In this document: positions 14,901 through 25,987 of the stretch, piece after piece
Layout: each line of letters opens with the position of its first letter
How positions within the stretch are numbered: position 1 is the stretch's first letter
Source: Owenia fusiformis
Lineage: Eukaryota > Annelida > Polychaeta > Sabellida > Oweniidae
DNA: 64,000 bases
Direction of reading: 5' to 3'
Assembly (NCBI GenBank): GCA_903813345.2
Contig: CAIIXF020000006.1
Location: forward strand, 15,072,348 to 15,136,347
Translations under genes and position numbers: made by a program
The notes under the pieces: generated by a model
What the model was told of the DNA's origin: nothing
Database searches by the model: none
The model's input: the letters and a program-made list of their open reading frames with translations, nothing else

Positions 14901-17900
14901 TGGCAATTGATATAAAATACACTCAGTGCGTTCAACTAAGAAATACTGTAGGTTATTGGAATTGGAATTTATGGCAAACTCTCAGACGAGGTCGATAACA
15001 GGTCCAGTTTCCTCGATATGGCTGAAAGTAGTTCTACTTCGACAAGCGGACTGGATTTTATGACACCGTTGTTTTAATTCCCACCTCTTTCGTCAGAGCA
15101 GGTCTCTCCCGTATAACCATATTTGCATTCACACAAAGAGTCAGGAGAACATGCGAAGGTCCCCGTCTTGTTGCAAATTTCACAACCGGCAGTTGTCAGA
15201 TCACTTATAAAACCACCACCTTCAAACAATATATCAGAAATGAACTCAGTAGTGATGTTTTGAACTTGAAATCAGCTTTATAGAAAACACTTTTTGGAGG
15301 TGAGCTGTTTCTTTTATATTTGCAGAAAAGAAGCGTAAGCCCTTCTGAACCCCCCCCCCCCCCCCATTTAGTTCAACCTCGCTTCAGTGGAACAAATGGG
15401 ACAGTGGTCTGGAGACATGGTGTACGATTAACAGGAATGTATCTGGCATTTCTTTCCAATGCTAATAAATGGGTCTTACACTACTTAAAAAGTGTGTCAA
15501 CCTCAACCCCCCTCCCCCATTGTACAATGTTTTTGTTACGCAAATAAAAAAACATATATGATATGATTTTTTCTATTAAATCAAGGAAAATTTGAAGCAC
15601 AGACAGTCCTTAAATAATCGGACTAGCCGAGAGATAAGTACCTGAATCGACACTCACAGTGCAGTCAAATCCTACTTTGTCTCCGGGACATTGACATGCA
15701 CCTGTGGTAAAATTACAAGTACCATGTCGGCAACCTTCATTCAAGCAGTTGAAGTAAGTCTCTACAAATATATGAAGCGATTTACACCAATATCTAAAAT
15801 ACAGGGTGTCCCCCTCCACAGCCCGGGGAAGGCACCAGATTTCTACTCACAATGTTTGCAACATTTTGGCCCGGTGATTAATAGTCTATCTGTATGCCCA
15901 CCCTGGGCAGCTTTGACAGCAGAACGTTGGCTTGGGAATGATAACAGCGGATTTTGTAAAATGTCTGTTTCCAGTATTTTATGACAAAAGATTTTGACCT
16001 ATGAAGTTTGTTAGCAACCCATTTCTTATTTATAAAATCGGAACATGCATCATCCCTTGCTTCACAGTATGCAATGCATCTGATTCTGTCAATAAAATGT
16101 TTCTGATCATCATCATAAGTTTTGTGCCATGTTGAAATGGTATATTACGGGCACATATAAGGGGTATATGGGAGGCATACTAGAAACAAAGTAATAATTT
16201 CTAGCAATACCGAATCAAAGTCAAATGAGAGTCATTTGATACAGAATTAAATGAGCTTTCATTTGATATATAGTTTGTGAGGGTACCTTCCCCAGTATTG
16301 GCTGTGGAGGGGGTCACAGCGCAAATTGAAAACCTGTACACTTTTTGCAATTATAATTTGGCGACTTGCAGTGTAGATGAATAAATAGATGGCAGTATTG
16401 ATTTTGGGTCCGGTTAGAATCAGTGGTGGATCCGGGGGGGGGGGGGGGCAGGGGGCCATTTCAGGCCAAATTTTGATGAAAATGGGCCTCAAAATTTCAA
16501 AAAAATTTCGCGTAAGCGCGGACTTTTTTTTCTCTGACCGTAAATTTGGGGCCCCTTGTTGGTTCCTGGATCCGCCCCTGAGAATGGCATTCATCATATG
16601 GAGACAACTGAAAAGTCAACTATCTCCACGCGCATGTAACTGGATGGTCGTTGACATGCGGAGTTTGATTTAAGGTTCAATTTCGGATCCATAAGAGTAA
16701 ACGATTTTTTATGTCAACTGGATCTTGTCCGATGGTCACCAATGTCAGGACTGAAAGTCACAAATAGTCCAAAGTGTCTAGAAAATGGAAACACAAAGTG
16801 AGAAATAAATTCCTTTACCTCGTTATATAGTTTAATACGTTTATTAATTTACATATTTTGTGTGAAATTGGTTTATAATTTTTTTAATTACAAAAGTTAA
16901 ACCACTTTGGTTTATATTTTAGTCTTAGTCAAAAAGATTCAAGATTCAAGATTCAAGATTCTTGAATCTTGAAATCTTGAATCTTAGTCAAAAAGTGGTT
17001 TTTCAAGAAATTTTCAGAGTGAGTTTTTGAAATGGTATATTACGGGCACATATAAGGGGTATATGGGAGGCATACTAGAAACAAAGTAATAATTTCTAGC
17101 AATACCGAATCAAAGTCAAATGAGAGTCATTTGATACAGAATTAAATGAGCTTTCATTTGATATATAGTTTGTGAGGGTACCTTCCCCAGTATTGGCTGT
17201 GGAGGGGGGTCACAGCGCAAATTGAAAACCTGTACACTTTTTGCAATTATAATTTGGCGATTTGCAGTGTAGATGAATAAATAGATGGCAGTATTGATTT
17301 TGGGTCCGGTTAGAATCAGTGGTGGATCCGGGGGGGGGGGCAAGGGGCCATTTCAGGCCAAATTTTGATGAAAATGGGCCTCAAAATTTCAAAAAATTTT
17401 CGCGTAAGCGCGGACTTTTTTTTCTCTGACCGTAAATTTGGGGCCCCTTGTTGGTTCCTGGATCCGCCCCTGAGAATGGCATTCATCATATGGAGACAAC
17501 TGAAAAGTCAACTATCTCCACGCGCATCTAACTGGATGGTCGTTGACATGCGGAGTTTGATTTAAGGTTCAATTTCGGATCCATAAGAGTAATCGATTTT
17601 TTATGTCAACTGGATCTTGTCCGATGGTCACCAATGTCACCACTGAAAGTCACAAATAGTCCAAAGTGTCTAGAAAATGGAGACACAAAATGAGAAATAA
17701 ATTCCTTTACCTCGTTATATAGTTTAATACGTTTATTAATTTACATATTTTGTGTGAAATTGGTTTATATTTTTTTTTAATTACAAAAGTTAAACCACTT
17801 TGGTTTATATTTTAGTCTTAGTCAAAAAGTGGTTTTTCAAGAAATTTTTGTTCGAAAAATCGTAAAATTTAAAAACTAACTTTGAGAGATCACACGTATC

Positions 17901-18760
17901 TAATAAGCGATAATTCATACCGATGCATAGCATTCATTCTCACTTGTTTTTGCCGAAAAAATAAGAAAATTGTTTTGAAAATAAGCGAGAAATGAACTTA
18001 TTCGTGCATAAAAATGATTCAGAAAAAAACATTTAGCAGCAAGTAACAATGGCCTACATAAGCATAAACTGTCCGTCGAATAACAGGTTGTTCGTTCAAT
18101 CAACTTCAAAATGACGGGTTGATTTATCAAAATCAATTTGTTAATCCAGTAACCGACAGCCAAAAGTTGCATTCGCGAATACAAGTTAAGTCATCTCACC
18201 ACATGCCGTATTGCCACTGTTGGCAGCGAATCCCCCTATACAGATGCATTCGCCTTGAGGTCCACAATAAGAGTCAGGCACGTCACAAGTGGCGGGGTCT
18301 TGGACGCCATAATCCAAACAGGAAGTCCCTAATCCACCTGAAAGGTCAGAAGAGAAGAACAAATAATAGACAATCATGTGACTATCTTCATGTAAAAGAT
18401 TAAAAACGAGGGGGCTATTATGACACCAATACCCCAAAAATTTGACCAATGAGCTTGATTTCATTAAAGGCCGTAGAGTCGCTGTGAAATTGTAACATGT
18501 TGGGGTTCGAACTTTTTCATTTCGACAGACACACGGTACCCCTGCGCCGCCTTGCGTCTGCTTTGGTATTAATTATAAAATAAAATATATGACCGTGGAA
18601 ATCCTACGGCGGGCGTATACTTGCTATGGGCCGTAGAAATATTAAATCGTACAGTTGCTGTATCAAAGTGTTAAGTTAGAAACACTCTAGAGTTACCTTC
18701 AGCCAGGCGAAAGTGGGATACTAAAACCAGGAGTAGAGTTACAAGATTTCCTCCCATCAT
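2663..18760 (-). CDS. EGF-like and ZP-domain single-pass membrane protein, complete 11-exon gene
   Basis: Predicted extracellular matrix or apical-surface protein of the zona pellucida (ZP) polymer family. Exons on the minus strand: 18760-18697, 18337-18200, 15761-15642, 15219-15085, 14826-14618, 12291-12143, 5612-5473, 5296-5212, 3860-3665, 3297-3183, 2931-2663. All junctions are AG/GT with matching phases, and the sum is 1620 nt (539 residues plus stop). Residues 1-21 are a signal peptide beginning MMGGNLVTLLLVLVS. Residues 22-152 carry three six-cysteine EGF-like segments, one per exon. The ZP domain spans about 154-412, starting at VEVCDANSM. RKKR at 420-423 is a furin-type site, as ZP proteins have before the membrane anchor. 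The helix is about 473-498, followed by an arginine-rich tail ending NPSYE. The overall plan is certain; the exact orthologue is not. EGF-ZP proteins such as uromodulin or OIT3 are relatives in architecture only. Confidence 0.88.
3183..14826 (-). CDS. ZP gene exons 5-10: ZP domain and furin site
   Basis: Six exons encode the ZP polymerisation module. The ZP-N half begins with VEVCDANSMIVSLEP and continues through GSMYIHGKTHKSNC. Exon 6 gives the VVVQF-type strand and the conserved VSC. Exons 7-9 give the ZP-C half, with the late cysteines in CPDEDAYD and ACFEMSEC. Exon 10 gives DCPATTT followed by RKKR at residues 420-423, the expected furin cleavage position. The 6.5-kb intron between exons 6 and 7 (12142 to 5613) is the largest of the gene and is full of repeats. 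Confidence 0.82.
4227..4944. mobile_element. Foldback element in ZP intron 8
   Basis: Left arm from AAAGGAGGAGGGAAGTTAGC and right arm ending GCTAATTTCCCTCCTCCTTT are inverted copies over about 270 bp. The flanks at 4060-4226 and 4945-5007 carry GGCCCA-rich sequence and a 'ccacccctga' end, as in the elements near 16430 and 58980. A larger composite element of 4060-5007 is possible. Confidence 0.7.
5613..7376. other. ZP intron 6, proximal part, no feature recognised
   Basis: AT-rich intron. There is a lone mariner-like end (GGCCAACCCTGTACAG) near 6473. No exon-like or structured element was seen elsewhere. Confidence 0.5.
7377..8240. mobile_element. Inverted-repeat element in ZP intron 6
   Basis: The left end AATCCCACTTGGGTAGCAAC is inverted at the right (GTTGCCACCTAAGTGGGATT). 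The interior includes a tandem duplication of about 50 bp (TACATGTACCCTTCTCTTG at 7579-7670) and a second hairpin at 8035-8125. Confidence 0.55.
8404..9267. mobile_element. Foldback element, 864 bp, flanked by TATA
   Basis: CACTCCCTCCATAAGTTTG at the left pairs with CAAACTTATGGAGGGGAGTG at the right. The arms continue inward past GAACTACGTGTTAAAGCC and TTTCCCATTGG for about 250 bp each. Flanking TATA on both sides suggests a Tc1/mariner-type target. Noncoding. Confidence 0.75.
9290..10290. repeat. Degenerate tandem array, about 180-200 bp period, five to six copies
   Basis: Each unit has the order: AAATGAAGAT..AACATTG, TGTTTACA.CTGAACAT, TGTTTGAAG, TTTTTATCAG, AGTG..AAAGGGTTAA, CA.AAGCACATAATC.G. 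Copies differ strongly, so the array is old. It lies inside ZP intron 6. Confidence 0.65.
10291..12142. other. ZP intron 6, distal part, with a two-copy tandem repeat
   Basis: Two diverged copies of about 210 bp start at TGACTTTTGCAATGTTTAAA (11099) and TGACTTTTGCGATGTTTATA (11309). The rest shows no coding or structural signal. Confidence 0.5.
12567..13855. mobile_element. Decayed inverted-repeat element in ZP intron 5
   Basis: GTCAGTATCAAGCGAAGGTAAC at the left is inverted near 13850 (TTCGCTTGATACTGAC), with further matches inward (ATCTAAGATTGCGG against CCGCCATCTTAAAT). The interior holds a tract of T-rich low complexity at 13430-13570 and a hairpin at 13313-13366. Boundaries are approximate. 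Confidence 0.45.
15085..18337 (-). CDS. ZP gene exons 2-4: EGF-like cysteine-rich segments
   Basis: Exons 18337-18200, 15761-15642 and 15219-15085 each encode six cysteines, and all begin and end in phase 1. This is the symmetric arrangement typical of shuffled EGF modules. The middle exon has the clearest EGF pattern (CRHGTCNFTTGACQCPGD). The third has CEICNKTGTFAC followed by CECKYGYTGETC. Its acceptor (TTTGAAG) has a weak pyrimidine tract, so this is the least certain splice site of the gene. The intron between exons 2 and 3 holds the duplicated block at 16136-17849. Confidence 0.75.
16136..17849. repeat. Direct duplication of about 0.8 kb in ZP intron 2, offset 895 bp
   Basis: 16136-17013 and 17031-17849 are near-identical. 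The first copy carries an extra 50 bp or so of GATTCAA/TTGAATC hairpin at 16935-16985. Each copy contains a small element bounded by GGTGGATCCGGGGGG and GGATCCGCCCCTGAG. The open frames in this block are products of the duplication, not genes. Confidence 0.85.
18697..18760 (-). CDS. ZP gene exon 1: start codon and signal peptide
   Basis: Two consecutive ATG codons open this exon. It encodes a hydrophobic leader (LVTLLLVLV core) ending LAEG at the donor GTAACT, phase 1. The first ATG is taken as the start. The promoter and any 5' UTR exon lie upstream between 18761 and about 20200, where no clear element could be recognised. Confidence 0.8.
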
Positions 18761-18969
18761 TTATATATCTGAAAAATAAGCGTAAAATAAATTCTGGTAC
18801 AATAATATAAAAAATAGTACCGTGGGTACTGGACTCATATGCTGTTGATTTTAAGTGAATAATGGCTAAAATGGAAGAAAATAAAAAAACGGATATATTT
18901 GTTTGCCGTTTTTTTTCAAAATTATTTCATACAACTACTCTTTACAGTGACATGGCTTTTTACAATGCA

Positions 18970-19190
18970 GGACATCTCAAACTATTTGAAAAGTTAGGAA
19001 ATTGGCCAAAAGTGAATTTCGCGAGACAAAAATGGCGGCCATTTTTAAAATAGGCGAGCTTTTGAACCAGGATACAGGACACCTAAAATTATTTGTAAAG
19101 CTATGAAAAGGGCAAAAAGTGAATTTCGCGAGACAAAAATGGCAGCCATTTTGAAAATAGGCGAGTTTTTGAACCAGGAGACAAAGGGGA
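18970..19190. repeat. Two-copy tandem repeat, about 122 bp, and simple TATTG repeat
   Basis: AAAAGTGAATTTCGCGAGAC recurs about 122 bp apart with surrounding sequence. A run of TATTG/TGTAT repeats follows at 19300-19435. No coding signal. Confidence 0.6.
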
Positions 19191-19439
19191 GTTTTCTGTA
19201 TTGATTTTGAACAGAAATAATTTAACACGGGAATCTTATCGAAAGAGGTTTTAAAACATGCCACTATTGTTGACAGACAGACGGACAGACGAACATGTAA
19301 TTGTATTGTACCGTACTGTACTTGTATTGTACTTTGATTATATTGTTTTGTGATGTTTTGTGTTGAATTGTATTATATTTTATATTGTGCTTGTTGTATT
19401 CTATGTGTATTGTATTGTATTGTATTGTATTGTATAAAC

Positions 19440-20213
19440 GAATAACGAATAAACTTCTTGTAAAGGTGTTAACATATTCTCGTGTCTAAATCAAAACTTT
19501 TGAATGACATAATATGAGGAGACTCTTATTATATTTTGCCGAATTTAAGAGTGTAAATGATAGTTTGAAAGAGACTATACCAATCATATTTTGTGGGACT
19601 TAACATTCTCAGATGATGAAAATATTCGAGTCGGTACATAGGAGAAGCTTTATTTTTGAACCTGGGTGAAAATGTGTGAGCCATTGTTCTTCTACGACAG
19701 GTGTACGACACGGTAGTTTGTCGTAGATTAACGATTTGACTTGCCCTGAAAACACAATTGAAGTTATGATATCGTAAGTCTACGACATTTCTGGAAATGA
19801 TTGGTTGGAAAATGTGTTAAAAAATTTCCAAGTTAAACATGTTGGTGTCAAATATGCAAAGCCCGACTCATGGGGCTGCAATTGCAAAGCTATTCATTTG
19901 AGAGGGTAGATCAATATTGTACTTTCTCTTGAATGACTTTTGAAATATGTCATTACAAAATGACTTATCAATGTTACTGAACCATTTAAGCCCAGAATGA
20001 CAAAAAATGTTATTAATTCTGCTGAAAAATAAATTTGCGACAACTTAAACGTTTCAACGTATTTGTGATGTTTGCGTGTAAGGGTTGAAATGAACTGAGG
20101 AATGAATGAAGCTATTTCCTAAGTAGATAAACTTGCTACAAATATGAGTGAGTTTTGCAAAGTTAAGTTGTTGCAATTGAAATTTAATGAACAGTAAAAT
20201 TATACAATGATTA
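19440..20213. other. Intergenic, no feature recognised
   Basis: AT-rich sequence upstream of the ZP gene. No exon, RNA gene or repeat structure could be identified. Confidence 0.5.
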
Positions 20214-20853
20214 GCCCTATTTACACTACACGCGACATTTCAAGACGTCTTAGCTGAACGTTTTAGTAAAATCATTTTCAAGACGTCTTACGAATTATGA
20301 TTGAGTTTACACCTGTTTTTCTAAAACATCTTAGAGATATGTAGGCATACATGTAAAATGAAAAAAGCAGTTCAACACTGGTTGAAGAATGGTTCGGTCA
20401 ACATAGCTATTCCTTTCCCGCTTCTATACTTTCTGCTAAAAAATGCATCGGTTACAAAAAATATGTCCTAAAGAGATTATTGTTAAAAGCATGAAAGAGG
20501 GCAGGATGATTTTGTCCATATATTAGGATTATGATAGAACGCTAGGCGAATTAGTTCTTCTCGATATTTTTGGATGATATTGGTAACAAAGGGATGAGAC
20601 ACCATGTAATCAGGAAGTTTCAAATTTTTCATTCAGCGCAACACAAAAAACGGGAGCTCTTAGCTAAAACCGATGAATTTACAGTCGCGTAACGCTAAGA
20701 CGTCTTGGCTATGACTAGGGTCCTAAAACGTTTTAGCTAAGCGCTCTTAGCCGAGAGCTCTTGAGAAATCGGGATTTACATTACATTTGTAAAACGTTTA
20801 AACGCTAAAACGTTTTGGCCAAGACGTCTTAGGGCGCTAGTGTAAATCCAACA
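20214..20853. mobile_element. Inverted-repeat element rich in AAGACGTCTT and AAACGTTT palindromes
   Basis: Ends ATTTACACTA.CGCG and CGCTAGTGTAAAT are inverted. The interior repeats self-complementary words (AAGACGTCTTAGC, AAAACGTTTTAGC, CTCTTAGCCGAGAGCTCTTG) many times. It is probably a nonautonomous DNA transposon; boundaries are approximate. Confidence 0.6.
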
Positions 20854-22373
20854 ATTGAATAACTACATTAAAATAAGGGAGTTACATTTTTGGATTGAGT
20901 TACATTAATGATGTTTATCTAAATGGATAAAATGAACTGTAAGTGGAGGCCTCACAGTGAACTCCAAATAACCTCACTCAGATCTGTCTGATTTTTAAAA
21001 AAGTAATTCGATAATCTGAGCTTTTGTCTAATTTCCAAACAAAAAATTTCAAAACACACAAGAAGGGATCGAGATATTGGTTCGAATCTTTTGGACTGTT
21101 GATTATTATACAGTTAAAATGTTAGAAAATAACGACATTCTGTCATTTACATTGTTGGAAAATATCGAGTTGCGTCCCTAGGAGCCAGACCTGCTTGTAC
21201 AAAATATATAAAAATCAATTCCAAAACTTGTTGATCAAATTGTGATTTCTAGATTTATGTAGTATAAAATCATCAGAATTGAGATATATTTCTTGCATTG
21301 GACAGATATCAGTTTCTGTTCCCGAACATATTTAAACGTTCAATGGGTTACTAATACAAATTATATATGGGTATTATCCAAATGACATTTTATTTTTTTG
21401 TGCTAAGTTTAACATAACATATTTTTCTAATGTAAAACGATGAATGTGTAATCTTACAATACACCCAGTAATAAATAAAACTTATTTCTTTAATCTTGTT
21501 TTATTCTATTTCACTTATACTTTTGCGATGCCATATGCATGGCGCTGCTCCAGCCGTGAGCTCGAAATATTAGACTGTCGAAACCTTAAAACCAAACGCA
21601 ACAAACAAAAATGAGCGTAATTTTTAAGATTGAAAATAATTTGGTAACGTCTTGTGCAGAAAGGATTTTTGAATCGTGGCTATACTCAGTAAAAATGGAA
21701 ACCAGAACGGGTTTGTTCAATGATTACTTCATGGAACAGATTTCTTAGAGACGTGAAAGATACGCATGGTAGCTTGTGTTCATTAAAGCGGCTCTAAGTT
21801 TGGTCCAACATCTTCTTCCTTATTCCTATTTTATAAAAATGTATGCATATGGCAATATTCATCAACCAGTAGAACTGGCAAATCGTTTAGAATCTACAAT
21901 TCCATACAAGGAGTCCCACTCATAGATTTTTCAAATTCTTTCCAAGTCGACGTCGAAACACCTAGCGGGTGAAATTGAAACTAATTTTTCTGGCTGCTCG
22001 AATCGATAAAATCTCTGATAGTGTGAGTCTTTTTATGAAATCTTTCTGATAGAAAACACTTAATTAATATTAGAAAGCATTAAATGTTGAATCCGAAGCG
22101 TAATCTGAAATAAAAGTGAAAAAACATTGCGCGGACGTCAGAGAAAAACTTCCGGTTTAATAAAAAATGGCGGACGTCGAAGGAGAAATTATGACGAAGA
22201 ATTAGAGGATTTTCCTTTGCCATTATCGATCGTTATAAGGTATGTGCACAAATTCTAGTAGCATACATGGAAAATAGATACATTTTTAAAGGCAACAACA
22301 TATTCAAAGCTTTCATTTTACGATAGGCCCAGGATCATTGGATACGACTCGGCAATCGATACTCCCACTTTAA

Positions 22374-22451
22374 TACCCTGCGTGCAGAGTCTAGTTAAAC
22401 TAAAGACGGAGCTCTCTTTTAAGAAGTGAAGTCAAACGAATGCAAAGGGTA
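22374..22451 (+). repeat. 78-bp segment with inverted relative at 34103-34169
   Basis: Starts TACCCTGCGTGCAGAGTC and ends GCAAAGGGTA, with short inverted ends (TACCCT). Its reverse complement, shortened internally, lies in copy B. See that entry. Confidence 0.6.
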
Positions 22452-22849
22452 CCCAAGAGCTAACCAAACACTTGAAAATTTAGAGCCTGTACTTTCAACC
22501 TCCTGCCTTAATCATGTGATATTTTACAAGATTTGTAATTATAACTGAAACGTTAGATATATTATTGAAATAAATAAAGTATTTATGAAAAAAGCTTATG
22601 AACTCGGCGAACTTAGACCAAAATTTAAATTCTTAATTTATTTTTCTCTCCTACTTTGTAAGGAAATTCGTCTTGATTGTTCCCGAGGGATTAGAAATCT
22701 AAAACGCTAAAGGGGTACGTTTTAAAACATTTAGACAATGGATCTTAAAGTTAATTTTTTTCCTCATTCAGGTTATAAAAGTGGAAATCTTTTTAAGCAT
22801 CCGTCGGCCATTCTTTCTGTCCCATTGGATCACATCGTGGGAAAAAACA

Positions 22850-23400
22850 TTTCAATTAATGGGAAACCTTGTTTTGCACTTCTTTTACTAATCATTTCCC
22901 GGTAATGGTTGGAACCAAATTTCCTGTTATAAATATTTGGGCATACTAGTACATCAAAACACTCTCAACGAACTGATGCAAACTAGACTGTTCTAGCACT
23001 TTTTATCGCCGAGATATTGGCAGTTTACTAACTTAGGGGGGGGGGTCAAAATATAAAGTGATTGCAAAAATGATTTTAAAACATTTTTGATAAGATTTAC
23101 ACTGGATAGTTATTTTATGAAAAATATCTTAAAAATTATTAAAATTGTTGACAGAAAAAAAACGTTCGTGAATTTAATTGCCCGATATACATTTTTCGAC
23201 CACCGGGCTAGTAGATTTCCAATATCTCGCGATAAAAAGGGCTAGAACCGTCTAGTTTGCATCAATTGAGAGCATGTACACCCAAATGCTTATAACAGAA
23301 AAACTGATTCCAACCATTCCCGACAAATGATTAGCAAAGAAGTGCGGAACAAGGTTTTCCATTGAAAAATGCAATGTAATCTTGGATTAACGTTATCCGA
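22850..23400. repeat. Inverted repeat within duplication copy A (also at 30540-31110 in B)
   Basis: The arm from about 22855 (AATGGGAAACCTTGTTTTGC...) is inverted in 23210-23370 (...ACAAGGTTTTCCATT). The arms also share GATGCAAACTAGAC and GCGATAAAAAG words. A G-homopolymer lies near the centre. Present in both copies, so it predates the duplication. Confidence 0.65.
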
Positions 23401-23634
23401 ATTTGTTGAAAAAATCTTTGAACACCCAGCACCATTTGTAACCCCATGTTAAAGGGTCGTTGTGATCTGAAAACATTCTTGAAAAACGAAACACCTTCTT
23501 TGGGTGTTTGTGCGAATAGTGTGAGTCACATTGGGATGATAAATCTTCAAAATGAGACGTTGCGTATCCTTACTTCCTTCGAAAGCTATTTGGATTTTGA
23601 TATAATAGCTTTCCCACGGAGCATTTGGACAGCT

Positions 23635-24070
23635 CAATGATCGTGACCTTTGAAATCGAATTAAGTCGATCCGCGGCTTACTTTCGGTCTCTAACTGTGT
23701 CTTACATCAGTATCATCAATCCGTGTAAGTATTGGAGCGCTGGAGTACTTCTTTTTCGATCAAGACTTGTAATTGTTAGTCGAGTGAATCGTTTTACTGC
23801 CAAATTCCAATACGGCGGTTTCTGCTCGGACATTTTCGTAAATCTCCGGTCATTTCGTTCGTTGCGTATCTCGCACCTAGCAAACCGCCATATTGGAAAT
23901 AGGTCTAAAAAACTTTCACTCGATGAACAATTTACAAGTCTTGATCGAAAAAGAAGTACTCCAGCGCTCCAATACTTACACGGATTGATGATACTGATGT
24001 AAGACACAGTTAGAGACCAAAAGTAAGCCGTGGATCGACTTAATTCGATTTCAACGGTCACTATTGATCA
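23635..24070. repeat. Foldback of about 430 bp, right arm reused in the tandem array
   Basis: The arm AAGTCGATCCGCGGCTTAC through GATCAAGACTTGTAA is inverted from 23930 onward. The inner parts also pair (TTCCAATACGGCGGTTT against AAACCGCCATATTGGAA). The symmetry explains why both strands show similar frames of about 120 codons. Confidence 0.8.
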
Positions 24071-25987
24071 GCTGTTCACTTCTCCGTTTGAGAGCCATAA
24101 GTTTCAAAATCTAACATGGCTCTCGAAGTGAGTAAGCGTATCCCATCTTACGTTCTGTTGTCAGGTGCGACAATGGCTTCGTATTCTGTACCATTACATT
24201 TTATTTTAATCTATGTAGTATTCTACGAGAAAAATAAGTTTTGTCATCAAATACGTCTGCTACTTTTATTAGACATTAATGCAAAAACAATCATCGTTGT
24301 AGACTGTTTTTTCAGAAAAATCCATGAATTTGATTTTTAAATCAGAATTAACTAAAATTCAGTGTTTAAATATATATACGTTCGATTAGATTGCCATTCC
24401 CAAAAAATGCTACAAAGCTGCAAAAGATTTAGCACATTTTTATATTTACGACATGATTCATGCCACGTGTCTAAACTGGTTCGACTCGTGAAGTACAATA
24501 TTTTCTATATTAGCGCCTGCCTGTCCACCCGCAAACCCAACAGAAGATGATAATTGTTAGCACTTTTTTATACGATAAAGTTCACAATGATCATGCTTTT
24601 AGTGAGATATACTGTATATTGATCATCAGCGAAGTACTCCAGCGCTCCAATACTTACACGGATTGATGATACTGATGTAAGACACAGTTAGAGACCAAAA
24701 GTAAGCCGTGGATCGACTTAATTCGATTTCAAAGGTCACTATTGATCAGCTGTTCACTTCTCCGTTTGAGAGCCATAAGTTTCAAAATCTAACATGGCTC
24801 TCGAAGTGAGTAAGCGTATCCCATCTTACGTTCTGTTGTCAGGTGCGACAATGGCTTCGTATTCTGTACCATTACATTTTATTTTAATCTATGTAGTATT
24901 CTACGAGAAAAATAAGTTTTGTCATCAAATACGTCTGCTACTTTTATTAGACATTAATGCAAAAACAATCATCGTTGTAGACTGTTTTTTCAGAAAAATC
25001 CATGAATTTGATTTTTAAATCAGAATTAACTAAAATTCAGTGTTTAAATATATATACGTTCGATTAGATTGCCATTCCCAAAAAATGCTACAAAGCTGCA
25101 AAAGATTTAGCACATTTTTATATTTACGACATGATTCATGCCACGTGTCTAAACTGGTTCGACTCGTGAAGTACAATATTTTCTATATTAGCGCCTGCCT
25201 GTCCACCCGCAAACCCAACAGAAGATGATAATTGTTAGCACTTTTTTATACGATAAAGTTCACAATGATCATGCTTTTAGTGAGATATACTGTATATTGA
25301 TCATCAGCGAAGTACTCCAGCGCTCCAATACTTACACGGATTGATGATACTGATGTAAGACACAGTTAGAGACCAAAAGTAAGCCGTGGATCGACTTAAT
25401 TCGATTTCAAAGGTCACTATTGATCAGCTGTTCACTTCTCCGTTTGAGAGCCATAAGTTTCAAAATCTAACATGGCTCTCGAAGTGAGTAAGCGTATCCC
25501 ATCTTACGTTCTGTTGTCAGGTGCGACAATGGCTTCGTATTCTGTACCATTACATTTTATTTTAATCTATGTAGTATTCTACGAGAAAAATAAGTTTTGT
25601 CATTAAATACGTCTGCTACTTTTATTAGACATTAATGCAAAAACAATCATCGTTGTAGACTGTTTTTTCAGAAAAATCCATGAATTTGATTTTTAAATCA
25701 GAATTAACTAAAATTCAGTGTTTAAATATATATACGTTCGATTAGATTGCCATTCCCAAAAAATGCTACAAAGCTGCAAAAGATTTAGCACATTTTTATA
25801 TTTACGACATGATTCATGCCACGTGTCTAAACTGGTTCGACTCGTGAAGTACAATATTTTCTATATTAGCGCCTGCCTGTCCACCCGCAAACTCAACAGA
25901 AGATGATAATTGTTAGCACTTTTTTATACGATAAAGTTCACAATGATCATGCTTTTAGTGAGATATACTGTATATTGATCATCAGCG
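23954..25987. repeat. Tandem array, three copies of a 678-bp unit
   Basis: Units start GAAGTACTCCAGCGCTCCAA at about 23954, 24632 and 25310. They are almost identical; the third has single-base changes, such as CATCAAATACG to CATTAAATACG, which closes a 74-codon frame. High identity indicates very recent amplification. No domain was seen in the repeated frames. Confidence 0.9.

Noticed and set aside
16259-17565. Pairs of similar frames of 66-112 codons
   Set aside because: They come from the direct duplication and its GGATCC-ended element, with no protein features.
23625-24061. Overlapping frames of 125 and 119 codons on opposite strands with similar proteins
   Set aside because: They are produced by the inverted symmetry of the foldback, which makes both strands read alike.
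24116-25906. Repeated frames of 74 and 62 codons that look like a small gene family
   Set aside because: They repeat only because the 678-bp unit is tandemly repeated. One copy of the 74-codon frame is broken by a single change and no domain is visible.
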